Positions 16,959-24,037 of a DNA stretch of 38,902 bases are shown piece after piece. A program made the translations under genes and the position numbers. The DNA is taken from NCBI GenBank assembly GCA_947566075.1, contig CANOIM010000017.1, positions 1 to 38,902 of the forward strand, given 5' to 3'. The notes below the pieces were generated by a model. The model saw only the letters and a list, made by a program, of their open reading frames with translations, was not told the origin of the DNA and ran no database searches. Source of the stretch: an uncultured Eggerthellaceae bacterium (lineage in GTDB: Bacteria; Actinomycetota; Coriobacteriia; Coriobacteriales; Eggerthellaceae). Every line of letters starts with the position of its first letter. Within the stretch, counting starts at the first letter, position 1.

Positions 16959-17046
16959 ATGGGTGACACGCTCCTGTCAGATATCTGTCAGGTCCCATGG
17001 TTAAGGTCTTTCCTTGGAGACATCATCCAAGGAAAGGAGAAGACAT
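16959..17046 (+). promoter_or_regulatory. Conserved 88-nt leader of Rpn gene, copy 1
   Basis: The first 76 bases differ from 38310-38385 at only two positions, so the leader is more conserved than the coding sequence after it. CTTTCCTTGG (17008-17017) pairs with CCAAGGAAAG (17027-17036) over a 9-base loop. The 3' arm overlaps the ribosome binding site AAAGGAGA (17033-17040), so the folded form should hide it. A direct repeat CTGTCAG-ATAT-CTGTCAG precedes the hairpin. Confidence 0.75.
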
Positions 17047-17050
17047 ATGA
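16997..17050 (+). CDS. Candidate 17-codon leader peptide overlapping Rpn start
   Basis: The ORF reads MVKVFPWRHHPRKGEDI and stops with TGA at 17048-17050, overlapping the Rpn start codon as ATGA. It runs through both arms of the hairpin that covers the Rpn ribosome binding site. The second Rpn gene has an ORF of equal length in the same position (MVKVFPWGHHPRKGDTL). The ribosome binding site upstream is weak (CAGG), and the small sequence difference between copies does not prove coding selection. Confidence 0.4.
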   Translation: MVKVFPWRHHPRKGEDI

Positions 17051-17862
17051 GAGACCTCACCATCAAAGACTGGCCCATGTTCGACAGAGTAGTAAGGGAT
17101 CCTAAGGTCTGTGCCATGATGTTGGAGACCATACTTGGGATAGAAGTAGGCCGCATCGAATACGTAGACGACGAGCACTCTGAGAAGCCAAGCCTCTACG
17201 GTAGAGGCGTTCGCATGGATGTGTTCGCTAAGTCCGGCAACAAAGTGTATGACATCGAGATGCAGGCCGTACGAGAACCGCACATAGCGCGCAGGATGCG
17301 CTACTACCAAGCTTGCATGGACACGGCATCCCTGCCCAAGGGAGCTGGCTTCGATGGGCTCCCTGAGAGCTATATCATCTTCTTGTGCGACTACGACCCG
17401 TTCGATCAGGGACTGCCCCGTTACACTCTCGAGCATGCCTGCAGAGAAGCGGAGGACCTCACTTTAGAAGATGGCATGCACTGGATAGCCCTGAACGCTC
17501 CTGCCTGGGACAAGGCCCATGATGAGAGCCTCTCCCAGCTGTTAGAATACGTCCATACGGGACGTGCAGAGGGCACCCTTGCGACCGTGTTGGATGAGCA
17601 GGTGAGGCTCGCCAACACCGAAGAGCCATGGAAGGAGCTCGCCATGGGCTTCATGACACCAGAGATGGACATGCAGGTCAGACTGAATGCCGCTCGGGAA
17701 GAGGGTGTGGCTCAGGGCCTTGCCGAGGGCGAAGCTCAGTCCCAGATCCGCTTCCAGGCTCTCATAACCAAGCTCTCCTCAGAAGGTCGTCTCGCTGAAC
17801 TCGAATCCGTTGTGGACAACCCAGACGCTCTCAACACCCTCATGGTGGAAAACGGATTGTAG
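17047..17862 (+). CDS. Rpn-family PD-(D/E)XK nuclease (recombination-promoting / transposase-like)
   Basis: A 271-residue protein of the Rpn / PDDEXK_2 family. Nuclease motifs are visible: Asp58 in VRMDVF, Glu71-Met-Gln73 in YDIEMQ and the family hallmark RRMRYYQ (83-88), with the start MRDLTIKDWPMFDRVV typical of the group. The C-terminal part is helical, with an Ala/Glu-rich run (about 217-235) like other family members. E. coli Rpn proteins are DNA endonucleases that promote RecA-independent recombination; by homology this one should cut DNA. The ATG at 17047 has AAAGGAGA in the conserved leader. A truncated paralogue lies at 38398. Some database entries call this family 'transposase'. Confidence 0.88.
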   Translation: MRDLTIKDWPMFDRVVRDPKVCAMMLETILGIEVGRIEYVDDEHSEKPSLYGRGVRMDVFAKSGNKVYDIEMQAVREPHIARRMRYYQACMDTASLPKGAGFDGLPESYIIFLCDYDPFDQGLPRYTLEHACREAEDLTLEDGMHWIALNAPAWDKAHDESLSQLLEYVHTGRAEGTLATVLDEQVRLANTEEPWKELAMGFMTPEMDMQVRLNAAREEGVAQGLAEGEAQSQIRFQALITKLSSEGRLAELESVVDNPDALNTLMVENGL

Positions 17863-17892
17863 GTTTTCCGCAAAGGAGATCTGCACAGAGAG

Positions 17893-17922
17893 AGGCGGGC
17901 ATCCGGGGGATGATGCCCGCCT
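17893..17922. terminator. Hairpin between convergent Rpn and FMN-oxidoreductase genes
   Basis: AGGCGGGCATC pairs with GATGCCCGCCT (11 bp) over an 8-base loop. There is no U-tract on either strand, so termination may need Rho, but the position between two convergent stops fits a bidirectional terminator. Confidence 0.45.
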
Positions 17923-17937
17923 GAGGATCAACGCTGC

Positions 17938-18354
17938 TCATTCATCAATGCTGCATGGTTCTCCGGCTTGGGGTCCCGGAGTGACCGAGAACACCTCGTC
18001 CACATGGATGTAGCACACACCCTTTGATGTGAAATCGTAGCCCATAGAGCTCAGGATCTGCCTTACCTGAGCTGCCACTTCCTCGTAGCGCGGGCCTTCG
18101 TTCTCATAGGTAACGGAGCCCTTCACCTGATATCCGCCCTCTTCATCCCAAACAGTGAGGGCTACCTGCGGGTTCGTTTGCAGATTCGCCAGGGTCTTGC
18201 GCATGTATTGGTCTGAGACCATTACCGTCTCATCGTCGATCACCTGCTTCATGGAAACGGGCACCACGTTCGGTATGCCATGATGGCAGGTGGCGAATGC
18301 AGCGGCATAGCAGTTATTGATGAGGTCTTGGCAAGCTTGCGGCATCTTCGCCAT
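17938..18354 (-). CDS. Pyridoxamine 5'-phosphate oxidase-like FMN-binding protein
   Basis: A 138-residue split-barrel flavoprotein of the PNPOx-like superfamily. It has the family pattern of an N-terminal helix, then AAFATCHHGIPNVVPV, DDETVMVSDQYMRKTLANLQTNPQVALTVWD and a strand KGSVTYE. The ATG at 18354 (MAKMPQAC) is used because AAAGGAG stands 8 bases upstream; a longer start six codons earlier lacks one. It follows the osmC-like gene after 24 bases on the same strand, in a unit divergent from an HxlR regulator. Substrate is unknown; an FMN-dependent reductase role in redox or electrophile stress is inferred from context. Confidence 0.85.
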   Translation of the reverse strand: MAKMPQACQDLINNCYAAAFATCHHGIPNVVPVSMKQVIDDETVMVSDQYMRKTLANLQTNPQVALTVWDEEGGYQVKGSVTYENEGPRYEEVAAQVRQILSSMGYDFTSKGVCYIHVDEVFSVTPGPQAGEPCSIDE

Positions 18355-18378
18355 GGGTAGGCTCCTTTCCAAGAAGAG

Positions 18379-18816
18379 CTAGCTTATCGTCAACTCGGTA
18401 CGCGTTACCGGGACAAGGTTGGTCAGGCAATTGCCCACGGGGCAGCGCTCCTCCGCCAAGTCAGCCAAAGCCTGAGCGGCTTCGGCATCAGCGCACTTCA
18501 GATGTACGCTGATGCGCACGTCTTGCAGCCCGTTGGGAATGTCAGGGTTGCCCATGAAGCCTTCAGGGTCGATATCGCCCTCTATCTTCATCTCGATGTC
18601 CTCAAGAGCAACACCCTGGCTGTGGGCGAAGATCTTCAGGGCGATGGCTTGGCAACCACCCAGCGCGCAGAGCAGTCCTTCGATGGGGTTCATGCCAGCG
18701 TTGGTGCCGCCCATATCCGTTGGCTCGTCGAAGAGGATATCGAAGTCCCGAGCACTTGCCTTCACCTGCAAACCTTCACCCAAGCTCTTGATGCTGACTT
18801 CTGATGTGGTGAGCAT
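18379..18816 (-). CDS. OsmC/Ohr-family thiol peroxidase-like protein
   Basis: A 145-residue OsmC-family protein. The two conserved cysteines are present: Cys55 in ALGGCQA and Cys125 in ERCPVGN, the pair that reduces organic hydroperoxides in characterised members. The segment MNPIEGLLCALGGC is the family signature. AAAGGA precedes the ATG. It is the first gene of a two-gene unit with the FMN-binding protein and is divergent from the HxlR regulator. Whether it reduces peroxides or belongs to an uncharacterised OsmC branch cannot be told from sequence. Confidence 0.92.
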   Translation of the reverse strand: MLTTSEVSIKSLGEGLQVKASARDFDILFDEPTDMGGTNAGMNPIEGLLCALGGCQAIALKIFAHSQGVALEDIEMKIEGDIDPEGFMGNPDIPNGLQDVRISVHLKCADAEAAQALADLAEERCPVGNCLTNLVPVTRTELTIS

Positions 18817-18850
18817 GATGCTTCCTTTCTCGGATCAATGGATCGCTTTG

Positions 18851-18879
18851 ATTCTAGGGAGGTGGATCACGGGATTGAA
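18851..18879 (-). promoter_or_regulatory. Promoter of the osmC-FMN protein unit
   Basis: On the minus strand TTCAAT (18874-18879) and TAGAAT (18851-18856) are separated by 17 bases, giving a -35/-10 pair that would start transcription about 30 bases upstream of the OsmC ATG. Confidence 0.45.
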
Positions 18880-18894
18880 GTGGTTAACGAACGA

Positions 18895-18907
18895 TTGAGC
18901 CGCTCAA
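18895..18907. promoter_or_regulatory. Candidate HxlR operator
   Basis: TTGAGC-C-GCTCAA is a perfect 6+6 inverted repeat with one central base, in the 168-bp region between the divergent osmC and hxlR-like genes and next to the -35 of the osmC promoter. HxlR-type regulators often bind such symmetric sites beside their own gene. Confidence 0.4.
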
Positions 18908-18984
18908 CATTTTGTGAGCAACTTCCCTTTGCGGGAGCGAGCAGCTAAGCTTCTCTGAGCGAAGCGAACGGGAAGGAAGCCATC

Positions 18985-19359
18985 ATGGCATACAAACGGA
19001 AGCTGGAAAAGGACATCCGCTGTCCCCTGGAATACGGCATCGACGTGTTCGGTGGCCGCTGGAAGCCGCGTATCCTTTGCGTCTTGGCGGAAGGCCCCCT
19101 TCGCTATTCGGCTCTTCGAAGCGAACTGGTGAACATCACAGATACTGCGCTGGCAACAGCCCTGAAGGAGCTTCAAGAGGCGGATATGGTAGCGCGCCGT
19201 CAGTATGAGGAGATCCCGCCCCGGGTGGAATATTCACTGACCGCCAAAGGGCAGAGCACCATTCCGCTGCTTCAAGCCATCTGCAAATGGTCGGGCGTCT
19301 TCTACCGTGATGTAGATGAGAGCGCCCTCAGCAAGTGCCAGCGTTGTGATTTCAAATGA
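18985..19359 (+). CDS. HxlR-family winged-helix regulator, cysteine-rich
   Basis: A 124-residue HxlR/MarR-like repressor with the family signature: CPLEYGIDVFGGRWKPRILCVLAEGPLRYSAL, LATALKELQEADMV and RVEYSLTAKG. Five cysteines occur: Cys13 at the N-terminal position used by redox-sensing members such as HypR and YodB, then Cys32, Cys100, Cys118 and Cys121. It probably binds the palindrome between it and the divergent osmC unit and responds to oxidants or electrophiles (inference). GGAAGGA precedes the ATG. The stop lies 2 bases before REP doublet copy 2. Confidence 0.93.
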   Translation: MAYKRKLEKDIRCPLEYGIDVFGGRWKPRILCVLAEGPLRYSALRSELVNITDTALATALKELQEADMVARRQYEEIPPRVEYSLTAKGQSTIPLLQAICKWSGVFYRDVDESALSKCQRCDFK

Positions 19360-19361
19360 CG

Positions 19362-19475
19362 GACGGAGGACAACGGGGACGTAGGCTATTGTCCTGTTTT
19401 CTCAAAGAGGCTTACTAGCTCAGTTACCACTATCGGAAAACAGGACAATAGCCTACGTCCCCGTTGTCCTCCGTC
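19362..19475. repeat. REP doublet family 1, copy 2
   Basis: A 114-bp inverted repeat with arms carrying GGACGTAGGCTATTGTCC and complement. The outer ends GACGGAGG/CCTCCGTC differ from those of copies 1 and 3 but still pair with each other. The loop (TCAAAGAGGCTTACTAGC...) has the same orientation as copy 3. It starts 2 bases after the HxlR stop codon. Confidence 0.9.
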
Positions 19476-19495
19476 TGGTACCATTCTCAATACAG

Positions 19496-19501
19496 GATAA
19501 T
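19496..19501 (+). promoter_or_regulatory. -10 box for the MoaE-like / serpin unit
   Basis: GATAAT lies 23 bases before the ATG at 19525, just downstream of REP doublet copy 2. The -35 region is poor. Confidence 0.35.
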
Positions 19502-19524
19502 CACCTTTTCGGAAAGGACCAGAC

Positions 19525-19920
19525 ATGGCGAAACCCGAACCCTCTATGGATGCATGGCTGGCGGAAGCGAAGCAGTCTGACCAGGCTGATCAATGTGGGA
19601 TGTTCCTCGTTCACAACGGCATCGTTCGCGTGACTCCCAAGAAGCAGGTTCGCGAAGGGGTCCAGGGCATCGGGGATGTGACCGCGGTGCAGTTCTCCTA
19701 TGACGAAGCAGGGGTGGAAGCAGCCATTCAACAGGCGCTCACCTGGCCCGGGGTCTACTACGTGCGCGTCTGGCTGAATGAGGGGGAACTGGAAGTGGGT
19801 CAATCCATCATGTACGTGCTCATCGGCGCGGATATCCGCCCCAATTGTATCGATGCGCTGCAGAAGCTCGTAGGCCACATCAAGAATGACCTGGTGGTCG
19901 AAAAGGAGATCTATGCCTAA
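19525..19920 (+). CDS. MoaE-like protein (molybdopterin synthase large-subunit family)
   Basis: A 131-residue soluble protein resembling the catalytic subunit of molybdopterin synthase, which converts precursor Z to molybdopterin with MoaD. Supporting segments are GMFLVHNGIVRVTPK, GELEVGQSIMYVLIGADIRPNCIDALQKLVGHIKNDLVVEKE, which align with the MoaE pattern of a strand, an 'HR' motif, a helix and two late lysines. The usual His-Arg pair reads Ile-Arg here; lysines near the end (IKND, EKE) are kept. It could be a divergent or regulatory member. The stop overlaps the serpin start by 8 bases, so the two are translationally coupled. No moaD is seen nearby. Confidence 0.65.
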   Translation: MAKPEPSMDAWLAEAKQSDQADQCGMFLVHNGIVRVTPKKQVREGVQGIGDVTAVQFSYDEAGVEAAIQQALTWPGVYYVRVWLNEGELEVGQSIMYVLIGADIRPNCIDALQKLVGHIKNDLVVEKEIYA

Positions 19921-21265
19921 GCATGCATGTACGCGTGGCGCTCAAACCCTGGGCCGAAAGGCATTGGCTCTGGGGCTGGCAGGCACGTTGGCGCTCTCCG
20001 TCTGCCTTGCAACCGCTTGCACCTCGTCGGCTGTGAACGGGCAGGATCAGCCCGCATCTTCAAGCCAAGCCACGGTTGAAGAAGATATCACGCTGGCTCC
20101 TCTTGCTCTGGTGACGGCCGATGATCCGCTCCTTGCTTTCGCGGCCAATTCCACCGCGGCAGTGCTCAACGGCCCGGATGCGGGCGCTGCTTCCGGGGCC
20201 GCGGACAGCCTTCTGGAACAGAACCTCTGCTATTCACCTCTTTCCCTCTACCTGGCGTGCTCATTGGTGGGCCTGGGTACCCAGGGTGCTTCCCAGGAAC
20301 AGCTTCTCACGCTTTTGGGCGCGGAAGATGAGGCGCAGCTGGCGGCGCTCAACGAAGGGGTGCGCCAGCAGCTGGAGGACACCTTCGGGGATGCCCAGGT
20401 GCAGGTGGCGGATTCCATCTGGGCGGGTAAGGGTTACCGCTTCACCGATGCTTTCCAGCAGCAGACTGAGGCTTTAGGCGCAGGTGCCTTTGATGTTGCC
20501 TTCGGCACCCCTGAGACTGACCAGCAGATAGCCAACTGGATCTCTGATCAGACGAAGGGCCTCCTCAAACCGGAGCTCTCCACAGAAGATGGTCAGGCAG
20601 CGCTTTTGGTGAACACCATCTACTTCAAGGACGGCTGGGCTTCTCCCTTCACCGCTGAGCAGACCCAAGCCGCGCCGTTCCAGGCACCCGGCCAAGAGAT
20701 GCAGGCTGACTTCATGCGCCAAGAGGTGACGGATTCGCTCTATGGCGAAGGGGAGGGCTTCACGGCGGCTGCCCTTTCGTTCACCGGGGGCGCCACCATG
20801 ACCTTCTACCTGCCGGATGAGGGCGCCTCTCTTTCTACGCTTCTCCAAGACCCCCAAAGCGTCTTGGACCTGATGAGCCTGGAAATGGAGCCGCGGAGCG
20901 TTGACTGGTGGCTTCCGAAGTTCCAGGTCACCTCTTCGTTCAAGAAGCTCATCGATTCGCTCAAGGCCCTTGGTGTGACAGAGATCTTCGAACCTACCAG
21001 TCCCGATGATTTCGCACCCATGATCACAGCCAGTGACGGCTCGAGCGGCTTCCGCGTGGGCTCCGTCATCCAGGACACCCATCTGAACCTGGACGAAGCG
21101 GGCGTAGAGGCGGCGGCTTACACGGCCATCGGCATCGAAAAGATGGCGCTCATGCCGGATGCGGAACCGGTGGAGTTCAAGCTAGACCGACCATTCTTCT
21201 ACACCCTGGTTTCACCGGATGGAAACATCCTCTTCGCGGGCGTGGTATACAATCCTGGCCTATAA
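19913..21265 (+). CDS. Serpin-family protease inhibitor, predicted lipoprotein
   Basis: A 450-residue protein with a signal peptide (basic start, hydrophobic run about 16-32) and a lipobox-like LATAC with Cys36, so probably a lipid-anchored surface serpin. The serpin core follows: NLCYSPLSLYLACSL, LLVNTIYFKDGW, and the C-terminal signature LDRPFFYTLVSPDGNILFAGVV. The reactive-centre hinge EAGVEAAAYT (395-404) keeps P17 Glu, P15 Gly and the small residues at P12-P10 seen in inhibitory serpins. Counting from the hinge puts P1 at Met411 and P1' at Ala412, as in elastase inhibitors (Met-Ser in alpha-1-antitrypsin). AAAAGGAG precedes the ATG, inside the end of the MoaE-like gene; lysA follows after 26 bases. 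Confidence 0.93.
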   Translation: MPKHACTRGAQTLGRKALALGLAGTLALSVCLATACTSSAVNGQDQPASSSQATVEEDITLAPLALVTADDPLLAFAANSTAAVLNGPDAGAASGAADSLLEQNLCYSPLSLYLACSLVGLGTQGASQEQLLTLLGAEDEAQLAALNEGVRQQLEDTFGDAQVQVADSIWAGKGYRFTDAFQQQTEALGAGAFDVAFGTPETDQQIANWISDQTKGLLKPELSTEDGQAALLVNTIYFKDGWASPFTAEQTQAAPFQAPGQEMQADFMRQEVTDSLYGEGEGFTAAALSFTGGATMTFYLPDEGASLSTLLQDPQSVLDLMSLEMEPRSVDWWLPKFQVTSSFKKLIDSLKALGVTEIFEPTSPDDFAPMITASDGSSGFRVGSVIQDTHLNLDEAGVEAAAYTAIGIEKMALMPDAEPVEFKLDRPFFYTLVSPDGNILFAGVVYNPGL

Positions 21266-21291
21266 GACGCAAGCACGACTGAAGGAGCTCC

Positions 21292-22647
21292 ATGTCGCTT
21301 CCCGCCTCTGATCTCACGAAGCAGCCTGACCATCGCACCACGCTGGATCTGGGGCCCGTGCTCCCTGAAACGGCAGAGGTTCGCAATGGGCACCTCTGCG
21401 TGGGCGGCGTTGATCTGGTGAGCCTCGCCCATGAGCTGGGCACCGCTCTCTATGTGTTCGACGAAGCCCACCTGCGCCATCGGATGGAGGTCTATAAGAC
21501 CGCCTTCCAAGATCAGTATCCGAACACTGACATCATCTACGCCAGCAAGGCGTTCCTGAACAAGGCGGTAGTGCGCATCGTGGCCGAAGAGGGCCTCTGC
21601 TTGGATGTGTCCGGTGGCGGGGAATTGGCCTGCGCGCTTTCCGTGGGCTTCCCGGCTGAGCGCGTGTTCGTCCATGGCAACAACAAGACGCCTCAGGAAC
21701 TGGATGAGGCTATCTCTGCGGGGGTGGGCCGCATCGTGGTAGACAGCCCTGAGGAATTGGGGCGCATCTCTTCCATCGCAGGGGAATACGGCGTGGTGCA
21801 GGACATCTATCTGCGCATCACCCCCGGGGTGGAGGCAGACACCCACGAATACATCAAGACAGGTTGCGAAGATTCCAAGTTCGGTTTCCCCCTGAAGGAC
21901 GATCGGGCGTTCCAGGTGGTCAGCCAGGCCTTGGATACGCCGAACGTGCGCCTGGCGGGGCTCCATTGCCACATAGGGTCTCAGATCTTCAAGCTGGATC
22001 CCTTTGCTGAAGCTGCTGAGGTGATGGTGGCCTTCCTGGACCAGATCCGTGAACGTCTTGGCGTCACCCTGCCAGAGCTTGATCTGGGTGGTGGCCTGGG
22101 GATAGCCTATCTGGCAGATGATGAACCAGCCAGCATCTCGGAATTCGCCGCGCTCTTGTGCGGCGCGGTGAAGGATGCCTGTGAGCGCCGCAGCTTCCCG
22201 CTGCCACGCTTGCTGGTGGAGCCCGGGCGCTCATTGGTGGCGAACGCGGGCATGACCCTCTACACCGTGGGCACCATCAAGGAACTGCCGGGGATCCGCA
22301 CCTTCGTGGCCGTGGACGGCGGCATGTCTGACAACATCCGCACGGCCCTCTACCACGCTGATTACGAGCCCACCCTGGCGAACAAGGCAGATCAGCCGCG
22401 CACGCAGATAGTCACGCTCTGCGGTAAGCATTGCGAAAGCGGGGATGCGGTGGTGCTGGATATGCCCCTGCAGGAAGCCGAAGTGGGGGATGTGGTCTGC
22501 GTGTTCGGCACAGGGGCCTACAACCAGACCATGGCCAGCAACTACAACGGTCAGCCGCGCCCGGGTGTGGTGTTCGTGAAGGACGGCCAGCCGCGCCTGG
22601 TCACCCGCCGCGAGACCTACGAAGATCTCTACTGTCGTGATATATGA
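21292..22647 (+). CDS. lysA: Diaminopimelate decarboxylase
   Basis: A 451-residue PLP enzyme that decarboxylates meso-diaminopimelate to lysine, the last step of lysine synthesis. PLP-binding Lys86 lies in IIYASKAFLNKAV. GGGLGIAY and LVEPGRSLVA are the glycine-rich and arginine signatures of the fold III decarboxylases, and CGKHCESGDAV carries the catalytic Cys381. Length is normal for the family. AAGGAG precedes the ATG. It lies 26 bases after the serpin gene and upstream of hom, another aspartate-pathway gene, which has its own promoter. Confidence 0.97.
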   Translation: MSLPASDLTKQPDHRTTLDLGPVLPETAEVRNGHLCVGGVDLVSLAHELGTALYVFDEAHLRHRMEVYKTAFQDQYPNTDIIYASKAFLNKAVVRIVAEEGLCLDVSGGGELACALSVGFPAERVFVHGNNKTPQELDEAISAGVGRIVVDSPEELGRISSIAGEYGVVQDIYLRITPGVEADTHEYIKTGCEDSKFGFPLKDDRAFQVVSQALDTPNVRLAGLHCHIGSQIFKLDPFAEAAEVMVAFLDQIRERLGVTLPELDLGGGLGIAYLADDEPASISEFAALLCGAVKDACERRSFPLPRLLVEPGRSLVANAGMTLYTVGTIKELPGIRTFVAVDGGMSDNIRTALYHADYEPTLANKADQPRTQIVTLCGKHCESGDAVVLDMPLQEAEVGDVVCVFGTGAYNQTMASNYNGQPRPGVVFVKDGQPRLVTRRETYEDLYCRDI

Positions 22648-22692
22648 TCCTGCATTCGCGGTGATGGCTGTTCGGTAGATCTCTTTATCCGT

Positions 22693-22698
22693 TACAAT
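22693..22698 (+). promoter_or_regulatory. -10 box for hom
   Basis: TACAAT lies 34 bases before the hom ATG in the 85-base gap after lysA. The -35 region (GTTCGG at 17 bases) is weak. Confidence 0.35.
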
Positions 22699-22732
22699 CA
22701 CATCTACATTCGCGAAGGCAAGGGAGATATCC

Positions 22733-24016
22733 ATGACCATAAAGATAGGGCTCGTAGGCACGGGCACGGTAGGTGGCGGCTGCATCGACATCTTGCAGAA
22801 GCATCATGATTCGTTCGTGCATCATCTGGGTGTGGACGTGGAACTGGTTCGGGTGTGTTCCCTTGACTCCGCTGAGGCTGAGGCCCATGGCGTGGGGCAC
22901 CTCTTCACCAAGGACTACCACGACATCATCAACGATCCGGATATCCAGATCGTGATAGAGCTCATCGGCGGCACCACCATCGCCAAGAACGTGGTGCTGG
23001 ATGCGCTGGCCGCGGGCAAGAACGTGGTCACGGCGAACAAGGCCCTCATGGCAACCTACTGGCGCGAGGTCATGGATGCGGCGGACGCTTCCGGGAAAGA
23101 CCTCATGTTCGGTGCCAGCGTGGGCGGCGGCATTCCCATCATCGGCCCACTGCGCCATTCGCTCATCGCCAATCAGGTCAACTCCGTCACGGGCATCGTG
23201 AACGGCACCACCAACTATATGCTCACGAAGATGGCCGAAGAGGCCATGAGCTACGAAGAGGCACTGGCGGAAGCCCAGGCGAAGGGCTTCGCAGAGGCCA
23301 ACCCCTCGGCGGACGTGGACGGCTATGATTCGGCGGCGAAGATCGCCATCTTGGCCTCCATCGCCTTCGACAGCTTGGTCACCATCGAAGATGTCTACAC
23401 GAAGGGCATCACCGATGTGACCACCACTGATCTTGAGGCGGCCGATGAGATGGGCTATGTGGTGAAGCTCTTGGCCATCGCCCACCGCATGGAAGATGGC
23501 ATTGACGTGCGCGTGCATCCCACCATGATCCCCAAGGGCCATCAGCTGGCTGCGGTCAATGGCGTGTTCAACGCCATCTACGTGGTGGGTGATTTCGTGG
23601 GCGAGACCATGTTCTTCGGCGAAGGGGCCGGAGCGGGCGCGGCTGCTAGCGCCGTCATGGGAGATGTGCTTGACATTGCTGAGCGGCTCACCCAAGGGGT
23701 TGACCCGAAGGAATCCCACCTCTGCACCGATGAGCTGCCCATCCGCCCCATCGAAACCCTTTCCATGAAGTACTACATCCGCTTCACCGTAGCGGACAAG
23801 CCTGGTGTGCTGGCGAAGATGGCCGGGGCTTTCGCAGACCATGCCGTGAGCATCCATTCCATGATGCAGCGCGGCGCGAAGGGGGATGGTCGTGTGGATG
23901 TGGTCTATGTCACCCATGTGGCCCGGGAATCCGACGTGCGTGCAGCCATTGACCAGATCGCTGGCGAAGGTGGCCTGCTCTTCGGTGAGCCCTCTGTCAT
24001 CCGCGTAGAAGAGTAG
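22733..24016 (+). CDS. hom: Homoserine dehydrogenase with ACT domain
   Basis: A 427-residue enzyme reducing aspartate semialdehyde to homoserine, the branch toward threonine and methionine. The N-terminal NAD(P)-binding loop is GLVGTGTVGGG. Catalytic-site Lys103 lies in VTANKALMA, and SVGGGIPIIGPLRHSL with GIVNGTTNYML is the family signature. The C-terminal domain from about 345 (YYIRFTVADKPGVLAKMAGAFA) is an ACT domain, the usual threonine-binding regulatory module, so feedback inhibition is expected. AGGGAGAT precedes the ATG. The stop is 21 bases upstream of the HAD gene start. Confidence 0.97.
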   Translation: MTIKIGLVGTGTVGGGCIDILQKHHDSFVHHLGVDVELVRVCSLDSAEAEAHGVGHLFTKDYHDIINDPDIQIVIELIGGTTIAKNVVLDALAAGKNVVTANKALMATYWREVMDAADASGKDLMFGASVGGGIPIIGPLRHSLIANQVNSVTGIVNGTTNYMLTKMAEEAMSYEEALAEAQAKGFAEANPSADVDGYDSAAKIAILASIAFDSLVTIEDVYTKGITDVTTTDLEAADEMGYVVKLLAIAHRMEDGIDVRVHPTMIPKGHQLAAVNGVFNAIYVVGDFVGETMFFGEGAGAGAAASAVMGDVLDIAERLTQGVDPKESHLCTDELPIRPIETLSMKYYIRFTVADKPGVLAKMAGAFADHAVSIHSMMQRGAKGDGRVDVVYVTHVARESDVRAAIDQIAGEGGLLFGEPSVIRVEE

Positions 24017-24037
24017 TTGGCAACAGGAGGCAGAGGA

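Larger units (their letters stand above)
16602..17046. other. Intergenic region: composite repeat and Rpn leader
   Basis: No full-length gene is supported. It contains the rest of the solo REP, a 12-bp hairpin (16635-16667), a family 3 unit, a decayed family 2 doublet, about 160 bases without clear structure (16798-16958) and the conserved Rpn leader (16959-17046) with a 17-codon upstream ORF. Confidence 0.7.

Noticed and set aside
17047..17862. Rpn gene as a true transposase
   Set aside because: Although some annotations say transposase, no terminal inverted repeats or target duplications flank it; the nuclease call is better supported.
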